A stretch of 29,122 nucleotides of DNA from CAUTUX01 sp963532875. Its GTDB lineage: Bacteria > Bacillota > Clostridia > Christensenellales > CAG-917. The first letter of the stretch is position 1; every line of letters begins with the position of its first letter. Position numbers and translations under genes: made by a program. The stretch lies in NCBI GenBank assembly GCA_963532875.1, contig CAUSLO010000012.1, positions 1 to 29,122 on the forward strand, given 5' to 3'. This document shows, in pieces, positions 1 to 7,758 of the stretch. Under the pieces are notes generated by a model. That model saw only the letters and a program-made list of their open reading frames with translations. It did no database searches and was not told the origin of the DNA.

Positions 1-37
1 ACATAGGGGGATACTTGTTTGTAGAGAATAAATTTGT

Positions 38-132
38 CCTTAATTTTTGATTTTGCCATTAAATTTAGACGTATTTTAAGGGATAAAGTAAATAATAAGG
101 GGAAATGAACAATTTTAGTTATTCTAAATGAC
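38..132 (+). repeat. Degenerate upstream copy of the fic 5' region
   Basis: About 95 bp that match 238-332 closely and lie exactly 200 bp upstream. Both copies share TAATTnTTGATTT, TATTTTAAGGGATAAA and AATAAGGGGAAA blocks, followed by AATTTTAnTTATTCTAAA. The copy covers the ribosome-binding region and first codons of the fic gene and then diverges. It looks like the left end of a partial duplication or the scar of a lost paralogue. Confidence 0.75.
105..131 (+). pseudogene. Eight-codon remnant of a fic-like start (MNNFSYSK then stop)
   Basis: An ATG just after an AAGGGGA ribosome-binding-like sequence (97-103) opens a reading frame for MNNFSYSK and then hits TGA. The intact fic gene starts VRNFNYSK, so this is the same N-terminus cut off after eight codons. 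It is most simply a truncated duplicate. A translated leader peptide ahead of fic is possible but untested; the frame is too short for codon-use evidence. Confidence 0.4.
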
Positions 133-198
133 CAAGAGTTTTGTTCAACAGAAAGATAACCGATTAGATTTAATCTAAAACAAAACGCTGACAGTGCT

Positions 199-204
199 TA
201 TAAT
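199..204 (+). promoter_or_regulatory. Possible -10 box for fic
   Basis: A consensus TATAAT lies 105 bp upstream of the fic GTG. No good -35 hexamer sits at 16-18 bp and the TG is one base out of place for an extended -10. Just upstream, AGATTTAATCT (169-179) is a short palindrome. Weak call. Confidence 0.3.
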
Positions 205-237
205 AAGAGTCATTTCAGTTGTGTATACGTAGAATGC

Positions 238-332
238 CCTTAATTCTTGATTTATCCCTTAAATTATGGCATATTTTAAGGGATAAAACAAACAATAAGG
301 GGAAAATAGTGAGAAATTTTAATTATTCTAAA
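238..332 (+). repeat. Second copy of the fic 5'-region repeat
   Basis: Partner of 38-132. It carries the working fic ribosome-binding site (AAGGGGA, 298-304), the GTG start at 309 and the first eight codons. The two copies differ by scattered substitutions and a few indels, notably four extra bases around the start codon here, so the duplication is not recent. Confidence 0.75.
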
Positions 333-1355
333 ATTAAAGATAAGAAATGGGATTCTGATGTACTTGGGTTAATTGCTGCAATTTATAAATATCAAGGTAA
401 ACAAGAATTTTATTTGAAACAAAAACCAGAAGAGTTAAGCAAACTAATTGAAATAGCAAAAATTCAAAGCACTGAAGCCTCAAATGAAATAGAAGGTATT
501 GTAACAACAAATGTACGACTCAAAAAACTGGTGAGAGACAAAACGACACCAAGGAATAGAAATGAACAGGAAATTGCAGGATATAGAGATGTGCTTAGCA
601 TTATTCATGATAGTTTTGATGCTATCCCAATCTCAAAGAATTATATTTTGCAAATGCATAAGATTATGTTCAGCCATATGAATAACCCTATAGCGGGACG
701 TACAAAAAATGTACAAAACTATATTAGTACAACGTATCCAGATGGACATACAGAAGTATTGTTTACACCACTTGCACCATATGAAACGCCTGAGGCGTTA
801 GATAACATATGTAGTGAATATAACAAAGTTATTGGGAATTTAGAATTAGAACCTCTGATTGCTATACCTATTTTTATCCATGATTTTTTATGTATTCATC
901 CATTCAATGATGGTAACGGTAGAATGAGTAGGTTGTTAACAACGCTGTTGTTGTATAGGAGTGGATTTTATGTCGGTAAGTATATTTCATTAGAGGCATT
1001 AATTTCCAAAAATAAATCCGCTTATTATGATGCGTTAGGAGAATCAGGAGTCAATTGGCATGAAGGGAAAGAGGATGTATTGCCGTTTGTAAAATATTTG
1101 CTAGGTATAATTCTTGCGGGATACAAAGCATTTGAAGATAGATTTTCTATTATTGAAGAAAAAACTTCTGCACTTGAAGTTGTAAGGAAAGCCACTTTAC
1201 AGAAACTTGGAAGGTTTACTAAACAAGACATCAGAGAACTTTGCCCATCATTAAGTCTGAGTTCGATAGAGGGTTCGCTAAGAAAATTGATAGATGAGGG
1301 TGAATTAAAAAGAGAAGGTGTTGGAAGATCTACAAAATATATAAGACGAAAATGA
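309..1355 (+). CDS. Fic family protein (probable AMP transferase, class II)
   Basis: Fic-domain enzyme, expected to transfer AMP or another nucleotide onto protein hydroxyls in the cytoplasm. The complete catalytic motif HPFNDGNGRMSR begins at H197. An N-terminal inhibitory-type motif SNEIEG (S58-G63) matches the (S/T)xxxE(G/N) helix of class II Fic proteins, so activity is probably self-restrained. The last 60 or so residues (FTKQDIREL...GRSTKYI) look like a winged helix, as in many Fic proteins encoded near DNA-binding partners. I choose the GTG at 309 (348 aa, starting VRNFNYSKIK) because it has AAGGGGA 4 nt upstream and matches the common family start; an in-frame TTG at 219 would add 30 residues that look non-coding. 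The next gene, 88 bp on, encodes an AlbA_2/HATPase protein. The target is unknown. Confidence 0.88.
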   Translation: MRNFNYSKIKDKKWDSDVLGLIAAIYKYQGKQEFYLKQKPEELSKLIEIAKIQSTEASNEIEGIVTTNVRLKKLVRDKTTPRNRNEQEIAGYRDVLSIIHDSFDAIPISKNYILQMHKIMFSHMNNPIAGRTKNVQNYISTTYPDGHTEVLFTPLAPYETPEALDNICSEYNKVIGNLELEPLIAIPIFIHDFLCIHPFNDGNGRMSRLLTTLLLYRSGFYVGKYISLEALISKNKSAYYDALGESGVNWHEGKEDVLPFVKYLLGIILAGYKAFEDRFSIIEEKTSALEVVRKATLQKLGRFTKQDIRELCPSLSLSSIEGSLRKLIDEGELKREGVGRSTKYIRRK

Positions 1356-1397
1356 AAAACAATATCAGTTTTATATCTACTAGAAAAAAACGAATGA

Positions 1398-1406
1398 TGA
1401 TATAAT
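1398..1406 (+). promoter_or_regulatory. Extended -10 promoter of the AlbA_2/HATPase gene
   Basis: TGA followed by TATAAT (1401-1406) is a perfect extended -10; no recognisable -35 is present, which such promoters tolerate. Transcription would start near 1413 and give a leader of about 31 nt containing GGAGG (1435-1439) before the ATG at 1444. The gene can therefore be expressed independently of fic. Confidence 0.5.
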
Positions 1407-1443
1407 CTGAGGGGTTAGAAGTAATGAATGTTATGGAGGTAAT

Positions 1444-2916
1444 ATGCCAATAAAAGAAAGAGAAGAAGAATATATTAAAAATCTCATTATTGAATTAGTT
1501 TCTATGCCAACAGAAACGGAATGGGTAGAATTTAAGCATAACAATGAGAATCCACAAAAAATTGGTGAATATATTTCTGCTCTCGGGAATTCGGCAGCTT
1601 TATTATCTAGACCTAGGGCATATATGGTTTGGGGAATAGATGATAAAACACACGCAATATTAGGAACAACATTTGATTATAAAACAGCAAAGAAAGGGGC
1701 TGAAGAACTTATAACTTGGTTATCGCATATGTTAAATCCAAGAACAGATTTTCAGTTCTATGAAGTTGAAATAGATGAGAAGAAAGTAACATTACTTGAA
1801 ATCCCTTCAGCGGATAAACAACCAATTAAATTTGGCGGTGAAGAATACATTAGAATCGGTAGTAGCAATAAGAATTTACAAGAGTATCCAGAGAAGGAAA
1901 GAACCTTATGGAGATCATTCGATTCGGTACCATACGAACTTAGAAATGCGAAAGAGGATTTAAGCCTTGAAGAGGTTATGTCCTTGCTTGACGCTACTGG
2001 ATACTACGAGAAGATGGGGTTTGCACTTCCAGAAAATAAGAACAAGATAGTAGAAGATTTTATTAATGAAAAATTTGTAAGAAAAAATGATGCAGGCACT
2101 TATGACATCGCAAACCTAGGGGCTCTACTAATTGCGAAAAATTTGAGTAACTTTGAGGACTTGTCGCATAAAGCAGTAAGGGTGATATGGTATAAACAGA
2201 ATAATAGAATGGAAACAATTAGAGAAAAGGTATTTACTAAAGGATATGCCATTTCATATAACGAAATCGTTGACTATGTATTGACCATTATCCCGCAGAG
2301 AGAAGTAATAGAAAAGGCTATTAGAAGAACAGATTTGGGATATCCAGAAATAGCGATTCGTGAGTTGATTGCAAATATTATGATTCATCAAGCAATTGAT
2401 CAAAAAGGAACGAGTCCTATGGTGGAATTGTTCACAGATAGGATGGAGTTTTCAAATGCGGGTTCTCCGCTAGTTGATATTGTGCGTATAGTAGATACAG
2501 TGCCACTTTCAAGGAATGAAAATCTTGCAGGGTTCATGCATAAGTGCGGTATTTGCGAAGAAAGAGGAAGTGGGTACGATAAGGTAGTATATGCGACGAG
2601 TAAGAATTATATGCTAGCACCTAAAATCGAAAATCAAAGCGACAAATTCACTAAAGTTACTTTATACCTTAAAGTTCCTTTTGATTTCACCAGCAAAGAA
2701 GATCGTATCAGAACATGTTATATGCAAACATGTTTGTTATATGTAAATGGAAAAACGATAGATAATAATTCTGTTAGGGAATTGTTTGGCATTGCTGAAA
2801 AGGACAAATATAAGGCTTCAAGAATCATTAAAGATACGTTAGATACTAAACTTATTAAAGCCGTCGATGATGCCACAGCACCAAGATATAAAAAGTATGT
2901 TCCGTTTTGGGCATAA
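1444..2916 (+). CDS. AlbA_2 / HATPase_c-type regulator-like protein (COG2865-like)
   Basis: 490 aa. The N-terminal third (about residues 15-145; EWVEFKHN...YISALGNSA...VWGIDD...YIRIGSSN) fits the AlbA_2 (Schlafen-type) nucleic-acid-binding domain. Residues about 290-400 resemble a GHKL-type ATPase fold: an N-box-like RELIANIMIHQ, then EFSNAGSP and ERGSGYDK in place of the G-box. The tail (EDRIRTCYMQ... to YVPFWA) is probably a winged helix. Proteins of this layout are annotated as transcriptional regulators or RecG-like ATP-binding proteins, and their biochemical role is poorly known. GGAGG lies 5 nt before the ATG. Pairing with a Fic gene suggests an accessory regulatory or defence locus, but that is inference. 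Confidence 0.75.
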   Translation: MPIKEREEEYIKNLIIELVSMPTETEWVEFKHNNENPQKIGEYISALGNSAALLSRPRAYMVWGIDDKTHAILGTTFDYKTAKKGAEELITWLSHMLNPRTDFQFYEVEIDEKKVTLLEIPSADKQPIKFGGEEYIRIGSSNKNLQEYPEKERTLWRSFDSVPYELRNAKEDLSLEEVMSLLDATGYYEKMGFALPENKNKIVEDFINEKFVRKNDAGTYDIANLGALLIAKNLSNFEDLSHKAVRVIWYKQNNRMETIREKVFTKGYAISYNEIVDYVLTIIPQREVIEKAIRRTDLGYPEIAIRELIANIMIHQAIDQKGTSPMVELFTDRMEFSNAGSPLVDIVRIVDTVPLSRNENLAGFMHKCGICEERGSGYDKVVYATSKNYMLAPKIENQSDKFTKVTLYLKVPFDFTSKEDRIRTCYMQTCLLYVNGKTIDNNSVRELFGIAEKDKYKASRIIKDTLDTKLIKAVDDATAPRYKKYVPFWA

Positions 2917-2918
2917 TT

Positions 2919-2948
2919 TAAGTTGCGCTAAGTTGCAGTAAGTTGCAA
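2919..2948 (+). repeat. Three tandem decamers TAAGTTGCNN
   Basis: TAAGTTGC occurs at 2919, 2929 and 2939 with an exact 10-bp period, beginning 3 bp after the preceding stop codon. One helical turn per unit puts all copies on one DNA face. Two more copies lie at 3056-3075. Confidence 0.8.
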
Positions 2949-3018
2949 GATATGTGAAATTTAAGTCTCAGAAACCCGAAAAAGCGAGAAAATAGGCAAA
3001 AAAAATATAAAAACATAC

Positions 3019-3036
3019 TAAAAATCGCAATTTTTA
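3019..3036. repeat. AT-only inverted repeat
   Basis: TAAAAAT and ATTTTTA (7-bp arms) flank a CGCA loop between the two decamer clusters. The arms have no G:C pairs and no clean U-run follows, so it is a poor terminator candidate. I see no gene in 2917-3191. Confidence 0.35.
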
Positions 3037-3055
3037 AGGGCTGAGAGCGAAAAAT

Positions 3056-3075
3056 TAAGTTGCAGTAAGTTGCAA
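3056..3075 (+). repeat. Two further TAAGTTGCNN decamers
   Basis: Copies at 3056 and 3066, again with a 10-bp period, about 110 bp after the first cluster and 120 bp upstream of the marR promoter. The spacer bases AG and AA match those of copies 2 and 3 in the first cluster. Confidence 0.75.
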
Positions 3076-3191
3076 ATGACACATTTTGAAGAGGTCTTGA
3101 ACGAAATTTAATTACTCAATTTGTACGATTAAAGCGAATTTGATTAACAATTTTAGAGACGTCAAAAAGCAAATGTTAGCATTTTTTATCA

Positions 3192-3220
3192 TTGTTTGAA
3201 GCAGTATATTTTGGTAGAAT
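3192..3220 (+). promoter_or_regulatory. marR-type gene promoter (extended -10, leaderless)
   Basis: TTGTTT (3192-3197), a 17-bp spacer, then TGG-TAGAAT with the hexamer at 3215-3220. The ATG at 3228 begins 8 bases after the hexamer ends, where transcription should start, so the mRNA would have essentially no leader. No Shine-Dalgarno is present. Confidence 0.65.
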
Positions 3221-3227
3221 AAGACAC

Positions 3228-3671
3228 ATGACAGAAGAACAACTAGAAATAACTTCAGTACGTAAACTATCAGATCTTTTTGAGCGAAGACTTGAAAAAC
3301 GTTGTAATGAAATAATAGTGAATGAAAAAATTGCAGATGAGTATCTTACGGCAACAGAGATTATGTTTCTATCAGAAGTTTCAGATAAAAAGAATGCAGT
3401 ACAAATTGCCAAGGACTTGTGCGTAACAAAAGCATTGGTTTCTATTACAGCAAAAAAACTAGAAAAAAAAGGCTATTTAGAAAAAGACAAATCTGCTACA
3501 GATAGACGTGCATGTACTTTTATATTCACAGAAAAGGGTGAAGAGATAAAAGATGTAGTTGAAAGAGTGAAGGTAGAATTTAAAAAGAGTGCAGATAAAT
3601 TAGTAACTACAGATGGAATTAAGGTAATTAACAAAATAGTTGAAATATTATTAAAAAAATTAGATGAATAA
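3228..3671 (+). CDS. MarR-family transcriptional regulator
   Basis: 147 aa, the usual MarR size. The winged-helix core reads LTATEIMFLSEV...AVQIAKDLCVTKALVSITAKKLEKKGYLEKDKSATDRR followed by a basic wing and TFIFTEKGEEI, the classic MarR order of helix-turn-helix, DRR wing and beta return. It would act as a dimeric DNA-binding repressor or activator. I start at the ATG at 3228; a TTG at 3192 is also in frame but coincides with the -35 box, so it is rejected. The gene stands alone: upstream is repeat-rich DNA and downstream is the convergent dnaI-like gene, so no obvious target operon adjoins it and autoregulation is the simplest idea. Ligand unknown. Confidence 0.85.
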   Translation: MTEEQLEITSVRKLSDLFERRLEKRCNEIIVNEKIADEYLTATEIMFLSEVSDKKNAVQIAKDLCVTKALVSITAKKLEKKGYLEKDKSATDRRACTFIFTEKGEEIKDVVERVKVEFKKSADKLVTTDGIKVINKIVEILLKKLDE

Positions 3672-3709
3672 GTTGTATAGAAAATAAAATCTAACTTTCA
3701 AGTAACAGA

Positions 3710-4630
3710 TTATTTTTTTGGAAATGTTCTAAAATCTCTACAAGCCATTTCGCCAATTTCGTTAAGCGTAAAGAAGTCTTTAGAAAGTGTAACAGAGTTG
3801 TTAATATCAAATAGACGAGAGGCAAAACGTTCGTTAAAGTTTTCTTTTGCTTGTTCAAATGAAAGGTTCGCTGTGAAAACAGTTGTGAGCCCACCTTGAA
3901 TTCTTCTATCTAATAACTGTACATACATTTCATTAGTGATGTTACTGAGCATTCGTTCACTACCGAGATCATCGACAATTAAAATATCAGCAGTATAGAG
4001 GTCGTCAGTAGGAAGAATTTTTTCATCATCAAACACACTAGAGGTAAATTTTTCACTAAGGTCATATGACTTTATGAATTTACATGTCTTGAAATTTGAA
4101 GTCGCAAGGTCAATTAAAGCAAAGGTTAAATACGTTTTGCCAACGCCTGGAGGACCACTTAGAATTAGAATTTTCTTATTGTGTTTACCTTTGGCGACTT
4201 TTTCCATTTCTTTATAGTACTTATTTAATATTATAGAGTAATCAATTTTATTCTTTTTAAATTGGTTATATTCCCCTAAATTGTCAAAGCAAAGTTTAGT
4301 AGCCGCAATTTTAAACTCTTCACTTGAGACGCACTTACATATAGACCCATTCAAAACACAAGAGTCAAAGCACTTTTTGCAAATGTATACTGTTGTTTCT
4401 AATGGCTTAATATCGTTTTTTTTCAGTTCATCTTCATATTCTTTTTGCATTTCTTTATACTTCTTTTTTGAGAAGTCGTCGCTTAGACTATATTCAAGAA
4501 GGTTAGCATACATTTCTCTAAGTTTTTCATTTGAGAATAACTTATCAAATTGTTGATCTTCATGTTTATGAATTTCTTCCAATTTAATTTGTCTTGATTT
4601 TGCTATATTGTTCAAAATTTTGTTTATCAT
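3710..4630 (-). CDS. DnaI/DnaC-type helicase loader (AAA+ ATPase)
   Basis: 306 aa. Probably loads the replicative helicase at oriC or at restarting forks. The N-terminal part (1-80) is charged and helical. A cysteine cluster follows (C84, C87, C91, C98, C100), as in the zinc-binding N-domain of DnaI. The AAA+ domain has Walker A GPPGVGKT (159-166), Walker B ILIVDDLGSE (about 216-225) and an arginine-rich region ending in the FASRLFD sensor/box VII area. It follows the DnaD-like gene by 8 nt; its TAGGTAA ribosome-binding site overlaps the upstream stop. DnaI versus DnaC naming is a matter of family labelling; the role is well supported by this pairing. Confidence 0.85.
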   Translation of the reverse strand: MINKILNNIAKSRQIKLEEIHKHEDQQFDKLFSNEKLREMYANLLEYSLSDDFSKKKYKEMQKEYEDELKKNDIKPLETTVYICKKCFDSCVLNGSICKCVSSEEFKIAATKLCFDNLGEYNQFKKNKIDYSIILNKYYKEMEKVAKGKHNKKILILSGPPGVGKTYLTFALIDLATSNFKTCKFIKSYDLSEKFTSSVFDDEKILPTDDLYTADILIVDDLGSERMLSNITNEMYVQLLDRRIQGGLTTVFTANLSFEQAKENFNERFASRLFDINNSVTLSKDFFTLNEIGEMACRDFRTFPKK

Positions 4631-4638
4631 ACTTTTAC

Positions 4639-6045
4639 CTATATTGTATTTTCTTCAATTCTTTTTGCAGCAGTTGAGTCATTTGAGGTTAACATATTAA
4701 ATGACCTACCTTTTTTCTTTGTAAACTGAGTAGAGGATAGGACTTTGTCCATATCTTCAAATTTATAAATATTTTGTGCCTTACATTTTGAAAGTGTACT
4801 ACTAATTTTGCTTTGCCAATAAATGTCTCCCTCAAAACGTTTTGTAAGTTGCTTTATGACGTTAAAATCAAAGCCCCAGTTGTTGATCCAGATCTTTAAC
4901 ATATCTCTATCGTTTTGAGTTACACTTCGGGAGAACCCACTCAATTTAAATAGTTCATTAATCTTTTTGTCGTTTTGTTTTATGGCAGAGTAGTATTCTT
5001 CAATGCTCTCTTCAGTGATTATCCCCATTTGATTCAATTCATGAATTTTATCATTTAAGAATGCAAGAGTTTTCCCATTATTTTCAAAACAGATTTGTGC
5101 TATCTTGTCGATGCTGTTTTTGGTATATCCCATATTCCTCCACGGAATTATGTATGTTTCTATTTCGTTGTCTACAGTAGTGTAGAAGAGCCCGAGTTTT
5201 TTATTTATAGAAATTGCAATGGTTTTTCTTTCATCATATGCTTCTTTGTAATGTTCAATATTTTGAACACCATGTACGCCTTCTGAATCTAGCGTAGTTA
5301 GTATGTTGTCAATCTGCTGGAAGGTTTTAGACTTAAAAGAAGTAGCGACTTGCACGATTTCACCTAGCTCAAAGTTCTCTTTCCATTTACTGAACATTTG
5401 GTAGTCTTCATTTTCAATATTATTCTTACCCATCTTAAGGCATAAGTTTTGAATTGAATCGAATGAGTCATAATATTTACTAACTTCGGCATCGACTGCA
5501 GAAGAGGTTTTAATGCCACGCACAGCGAAATCTTCAGCAACTTTCAATATATATTTATATCCGATTTTGTGGTTTTTAATTCTCATACAATATTTAATAA
5601 CTGATGTGAAACCTGCTTGATCAAAGTTCTTATCCTTTATGAATGTAAAGTACTCATTTAATTCAGTGGGAGTGAATATTCTTTGCGGAATGATTTTTAC
5701 AACTTCGTGCTCAAAATCATTAAACTCTGCAGTATCAAAGTTATGGAACAACTTACCAGTCTTCGGATTTAAAAAGGAAACTGTTGCTGGTGATATGTTG
5801 TCTTCATATATAATTAGGTTTAGGTCTTGTAATTCTTTCAATATGTTTACCAAATCGTCATATTCAATATTTAGGTTGTTTGCTATATCAAATACATCAA
5901 GATTCTTATGTACAGCATGTAATCCTAATAGGTACACTTTAATTTGCATCTCAGAAAGAGTAGACAGAATATTTAAAATAAAAACATCACTAACTAAAGT
6001 GTATGTGTCTAACTTGGTTTGATCACTAAATGTTATTTTCTTCAT
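4639..6045 (-). CDS. DnaD/DnaB-like primosome protein
   Basis: 468 aa. Expected to act with the downstream loader in replication initiation or restart. The N-terminal part (about 1-110: DQTKLDTYTLVSD...LSEMQIKVYLLGL...NIEYDDLVNILKELQDL) looks like the winged-helix DnaD_N/DnaB_N fold. Near the C-terminus (about 385-445) DRDMLKIWINNWGFDFNVI and YWQSKISSTLSKC...YKFEDMDKVL fit the DnaB_2/DnaD C-terminal domain. The middle is helical and unassigned. B. subtilis DnaB is of similar length and has this domain order. The start ATG has no Shine-Dalgarno; the promoter lies 12 nt upstream. Confidence 0.75.
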   Translation of the reverse strand: MKKITFSDQTKLDTYTLVSDVFILNILSTLSEMQIKVYLLGLHAVHKNLDVFDIANNLNIEYDDLVNILKELQDLNLIIYEDNISPATVSFLNPKTGKLFHNFDTAEFNDFEHEVVKIIPQRIFTPTELNEYFTFIKDKNFDQAGFTSVIKYCMRIKNHKIGYKYILKVAEDFAVRGIKTSSAVDAEVSKYYDSFDSIQNLCLKMGKNNIENEDYQMFSKWKENFELGEIVQVATSFKSKTFQQIDNILTTLDSEGVHGVQNIEHYKEAYDERKTIAISINKKLGLFYTTVDNEIETYIIPWRNMGYTKNSIDKIAQICFENNGKTLAFLNDKIHELNQMGIITEESIEEYYSAIKQNDKKINELFKLSGFSRSVTQNDRDMLKIWINNWGFDFNVIKQLTKRFEGDIYWQSKISSTLSKCKAQNIYKFEDMDKVLSSTQFTKKKGRSFNMLTSNDSTAAKRIEENTI

Positions 6046-6057
6046 CGCAGTTTAATA

Positions 6058-6086
6058 AGTATATCAAATAGATTTAATAATATAAA
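6058..6086 (-). promoter_or_regulatory. Promoter of the dnaD-like/dnaI-like operon (near-leaderless)
   Basis: Read on the minus strand: TTTATA, 17-bp spacer, TGA-TATACT, then 12 nt to the ATG at 6045. The predicted transcript would begin about 5 nt before the ATG, too short for a Shine-Dalgarno. The rest of the divergent gap (6087-6293) shows nothing else I can name. Confidence 0.5.
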
Positions 6087-6293
6087 CCTGCTAAATTAAT
6101 ACTTTACACTATATATAAAATCCACCGCAACATTAGCAGTATGTCTAATCGGATAAAATAGACATATAGAGAATATAAATTAAGTTATAGATGTTTTTAA
6201 AATTCTGATCAAATTCTTGAAAAGTGAAAGCGTGTTATTTAGGCAATAATTTTGATTTTAGATAGCTTTCTTTGTGAGGAGTATTTATAGACA

Positions 6294-6302
6294 TGTTATA
6301 AT
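6294..6302 (+). promoter_or_regulatory. Extended -10 promoter of the radical SAM-rsmA-HIT operon
   Basis: TGT-TATAAT with the hexamer at 6297-6302 is a perfect extended -10. TTGTGA (6272-6277) is a possible -35 at a long 19-bp spacing. The in-frame ATG at 6309 lies 6 nt after the hexamer, at the predicted transcription start, so the mRNA is likely leaderless. Confidence 0.6.
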
Positions 6303-6308
6303 ATGCAC

Positions 6309-6926
6309 ATGAACAAATCGGTATATGCATATGAGTTTGATAACAAACTATATATAAATCTAACTAACGGATGTCCGAACCGTTGCTCATTTTGTATACG
6401 AAATATCAAGGATGGCGTAAATGGCTCCCCGCTTTGGCTTAGAGAAAAAGCAACATATGATAGAGTGATTTCAGCAATAGAAAAGTTTGATTTAACAAAA
6501 TATCCACAAGTAGTTTTCTGTGGCTTTGGCGAGCCAACTTGTGAATTAAAGTTGTTATGTGAAGTTGGCAAGTATTTGAAAAAACAAAACAAGGAAATTA
6601 GATTAAATACCAATGGGCTTTCAAATGAAATCAACAAGATAGAGAACAGCGCAGAAATGTTAAAAGGGATTGTTGATAAAATTTCAATTTCTCTAAATGC
6701 TTCAACAGAAGAGAAATATCAAGATATTTGTAAAAGTAAAATAAAGCATCCGTTGAGTGCATTAATAAAATTCACAAAGCAATGTGTAACAGCAGGTATT
6801 AATACAACATTAAGTGTAGTTGATACTATTGGTGAAGAAGAGATCGAAAGATGCAGAGAGATAGCCAATTCATTGGGTGCAAAATTAAGAGTGAGAACGT
6901 TAATTAAAGAGAATGACAAATACTGA
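6309..6926 (+). CDS. TatD-linked radical SAM protein
   Basis: 205 aa. A short radical SAM enzyme with the cluster motif C22-PNR-C26-SF-C29 and downstream glycine-rich SAM motif VVFCGFGEPTCE. Size, the NGCPNRCSFCIR core and a place beside rsmA fit the TatD-associated radical SAM family (TIGR04038-like), whose substrate is unknown. In relatives the neighbours are tatD and often rnmV; here neither is present between the promoter and rsmA. The start is ATG 6309; ATG 6303 touches the -10 hexamer and would lie upstream of the transcription start. It overlaps rsmA by 14 nt. Confidence 0.82.
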   Translation: MNKSVYAYEFDNKLYINLTNGCPNRCSFCIRNIKDGVNGSPLWLREKATYDRVISAIEKFDLTKYPQVVFCGFGEPTCELKLLCEVGKYLKKQNKEIRLNTNGLSNEINKIENSAEMLKGIVDKISISLNASTEEKYQDICKSKIKHPLSALIKFTKQCVTAGINTTLSVVDTIGEEEIERCREIANSLGAKLRVRTLIKENDKY

Positions 6927-7758
6927 TAACCAGATATATAAAATTTTAAAGTCTACTGATTTTAGATTTAAAAAAGGATTAGGACAAAATTTTATTTTTG
7001 ATAAAAATCTTTTATCGGCAATTGTTGCAGATTCAAATATAAGCAAAGACGATATAGTTGTTGAAATTGGGACTGGTGCTGGCACGTTGACGGCAGAATT
7101 ATCTAAAGTTGCAAAAAAAGTTTATTCTTTTGAAGTTGATGAAAACTTAAAGCCAATATTAGAAAAGAGTTTAGCAAGTTGTGAAAATGTTGAAGTTGTT
7201 TTTAAAGATATATTGAGGATGACAAAAAAAGAATTTGCAGACATAGTTGATGGCGAGTTTAGGGTTGTTGCGAATTTACCATATTATATAACAACACCAA
7301 TTTTGATGTATTTTATTGAAAGTGATTTGCCAGTAAAAAGCCTAACTGTAATGATGCAAAAAGAAGTAGCGAATAGGCTAATAGCCAAATGTCATACAAG
7401 TGATTATTCAAGCATAACTCTTGCAGTAGCGATTGAGGGAGAGGCAAGAATAACAAGGGGTATACCCAAAGAAGTCTTTATACCTCAACCACAAGTAGAT
7501 AGTGCTTTAGTACATATAGACATTGATAGAAACAAAATTCAGCCAAAAATTAAGGGAAAAGTTAAAAAATTAGTACGCGCAAGCTTCGCAATGAGAAGAA
7601 AGACTATATTAAATAATCTTGCAAACGTATATAATTTAAGTAAGGGAAAAATTTCTGAAATACTTATTGCATCGGGTATACAACCAATACAAAGAGCGGA
7701 GGAAATTTCTTTAGATGAATATATTAGAATTGTTAATAACATGGGGGAAGAGAAATGA
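6913..7758 (+). CDS. rsmA: 16S rRNA (adenine1518-N6/adenine1519-N6)-dimethyltransferase RsmA/KsgA
   Basis: 281 aa, normal for the family. Dimethylates two adjacent adenosines in the loop of the 3'-terminal helix of 16S rRNA during small-subunit maturation; loss gives kasugamycin resistance. Seen: start motif GLGQNFIFDKNLL (residues about 22-34), SAM-binding VVEIGTGAGTLT (about 53-64), catalytic NLPYYITTPIL (about 122-132), and the C-terminal RASFAMRRKTILNNL helix. Translationally coupled at both ends: it starts inside the radical SAM gene and ends in an ATGA overlap with the HIT gene. Confidence 0.95.
   Translation: MTNTDNQIYKILKSTDFRFKKGLGQNFIFDKNLLSAIVADSNISKDDIVVEIGTGAGTLTAELSKVAKKVYSFEVDENLKPILEKSLASCENVEVVFKDILRMTKKEFADIVDGEFRVVANLPYYITTPILMYFIESDLPVKSLTVMMQKEVANRLIAKCHTSDYSSITLAVAIEGEARITRGIPKEVFIPQPQVDSALVHIDIDRNKIQPKIKGKVKKLVRASFAMRRKTILNNLANVYNLSKGKISEILIASGIQPIQRAEEISLDEYIRIVNNMGEEK

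Noticed and set aside
219..308. TTG-initiated extension of the fic gene
   Set aside because: The added 30 residues read through the repeated non-coding block and lack a ribosome-binding site; GTG 309 has one and gives the family's normal N-terminus.
2919..3075. CRISPR-like array
   Set aside because: Units are 10 bp with 2-bp gaps, far shorter than CRISPR repeats and spacers, and no cas genes are near.
3672..3709. Bidirectional terminator between marR and the dnaI-like gene
   Set aside because: A T-run exists near 3713-3719 but there is no stable stem before it on either strand.
6087..6293. Riboswitch or small RNA in the divergent gap between the dnaD-like and radical SAM genes
   Set aside because: No stable paired elements or known consensus seen; the sequence is uniformly AT-rich.
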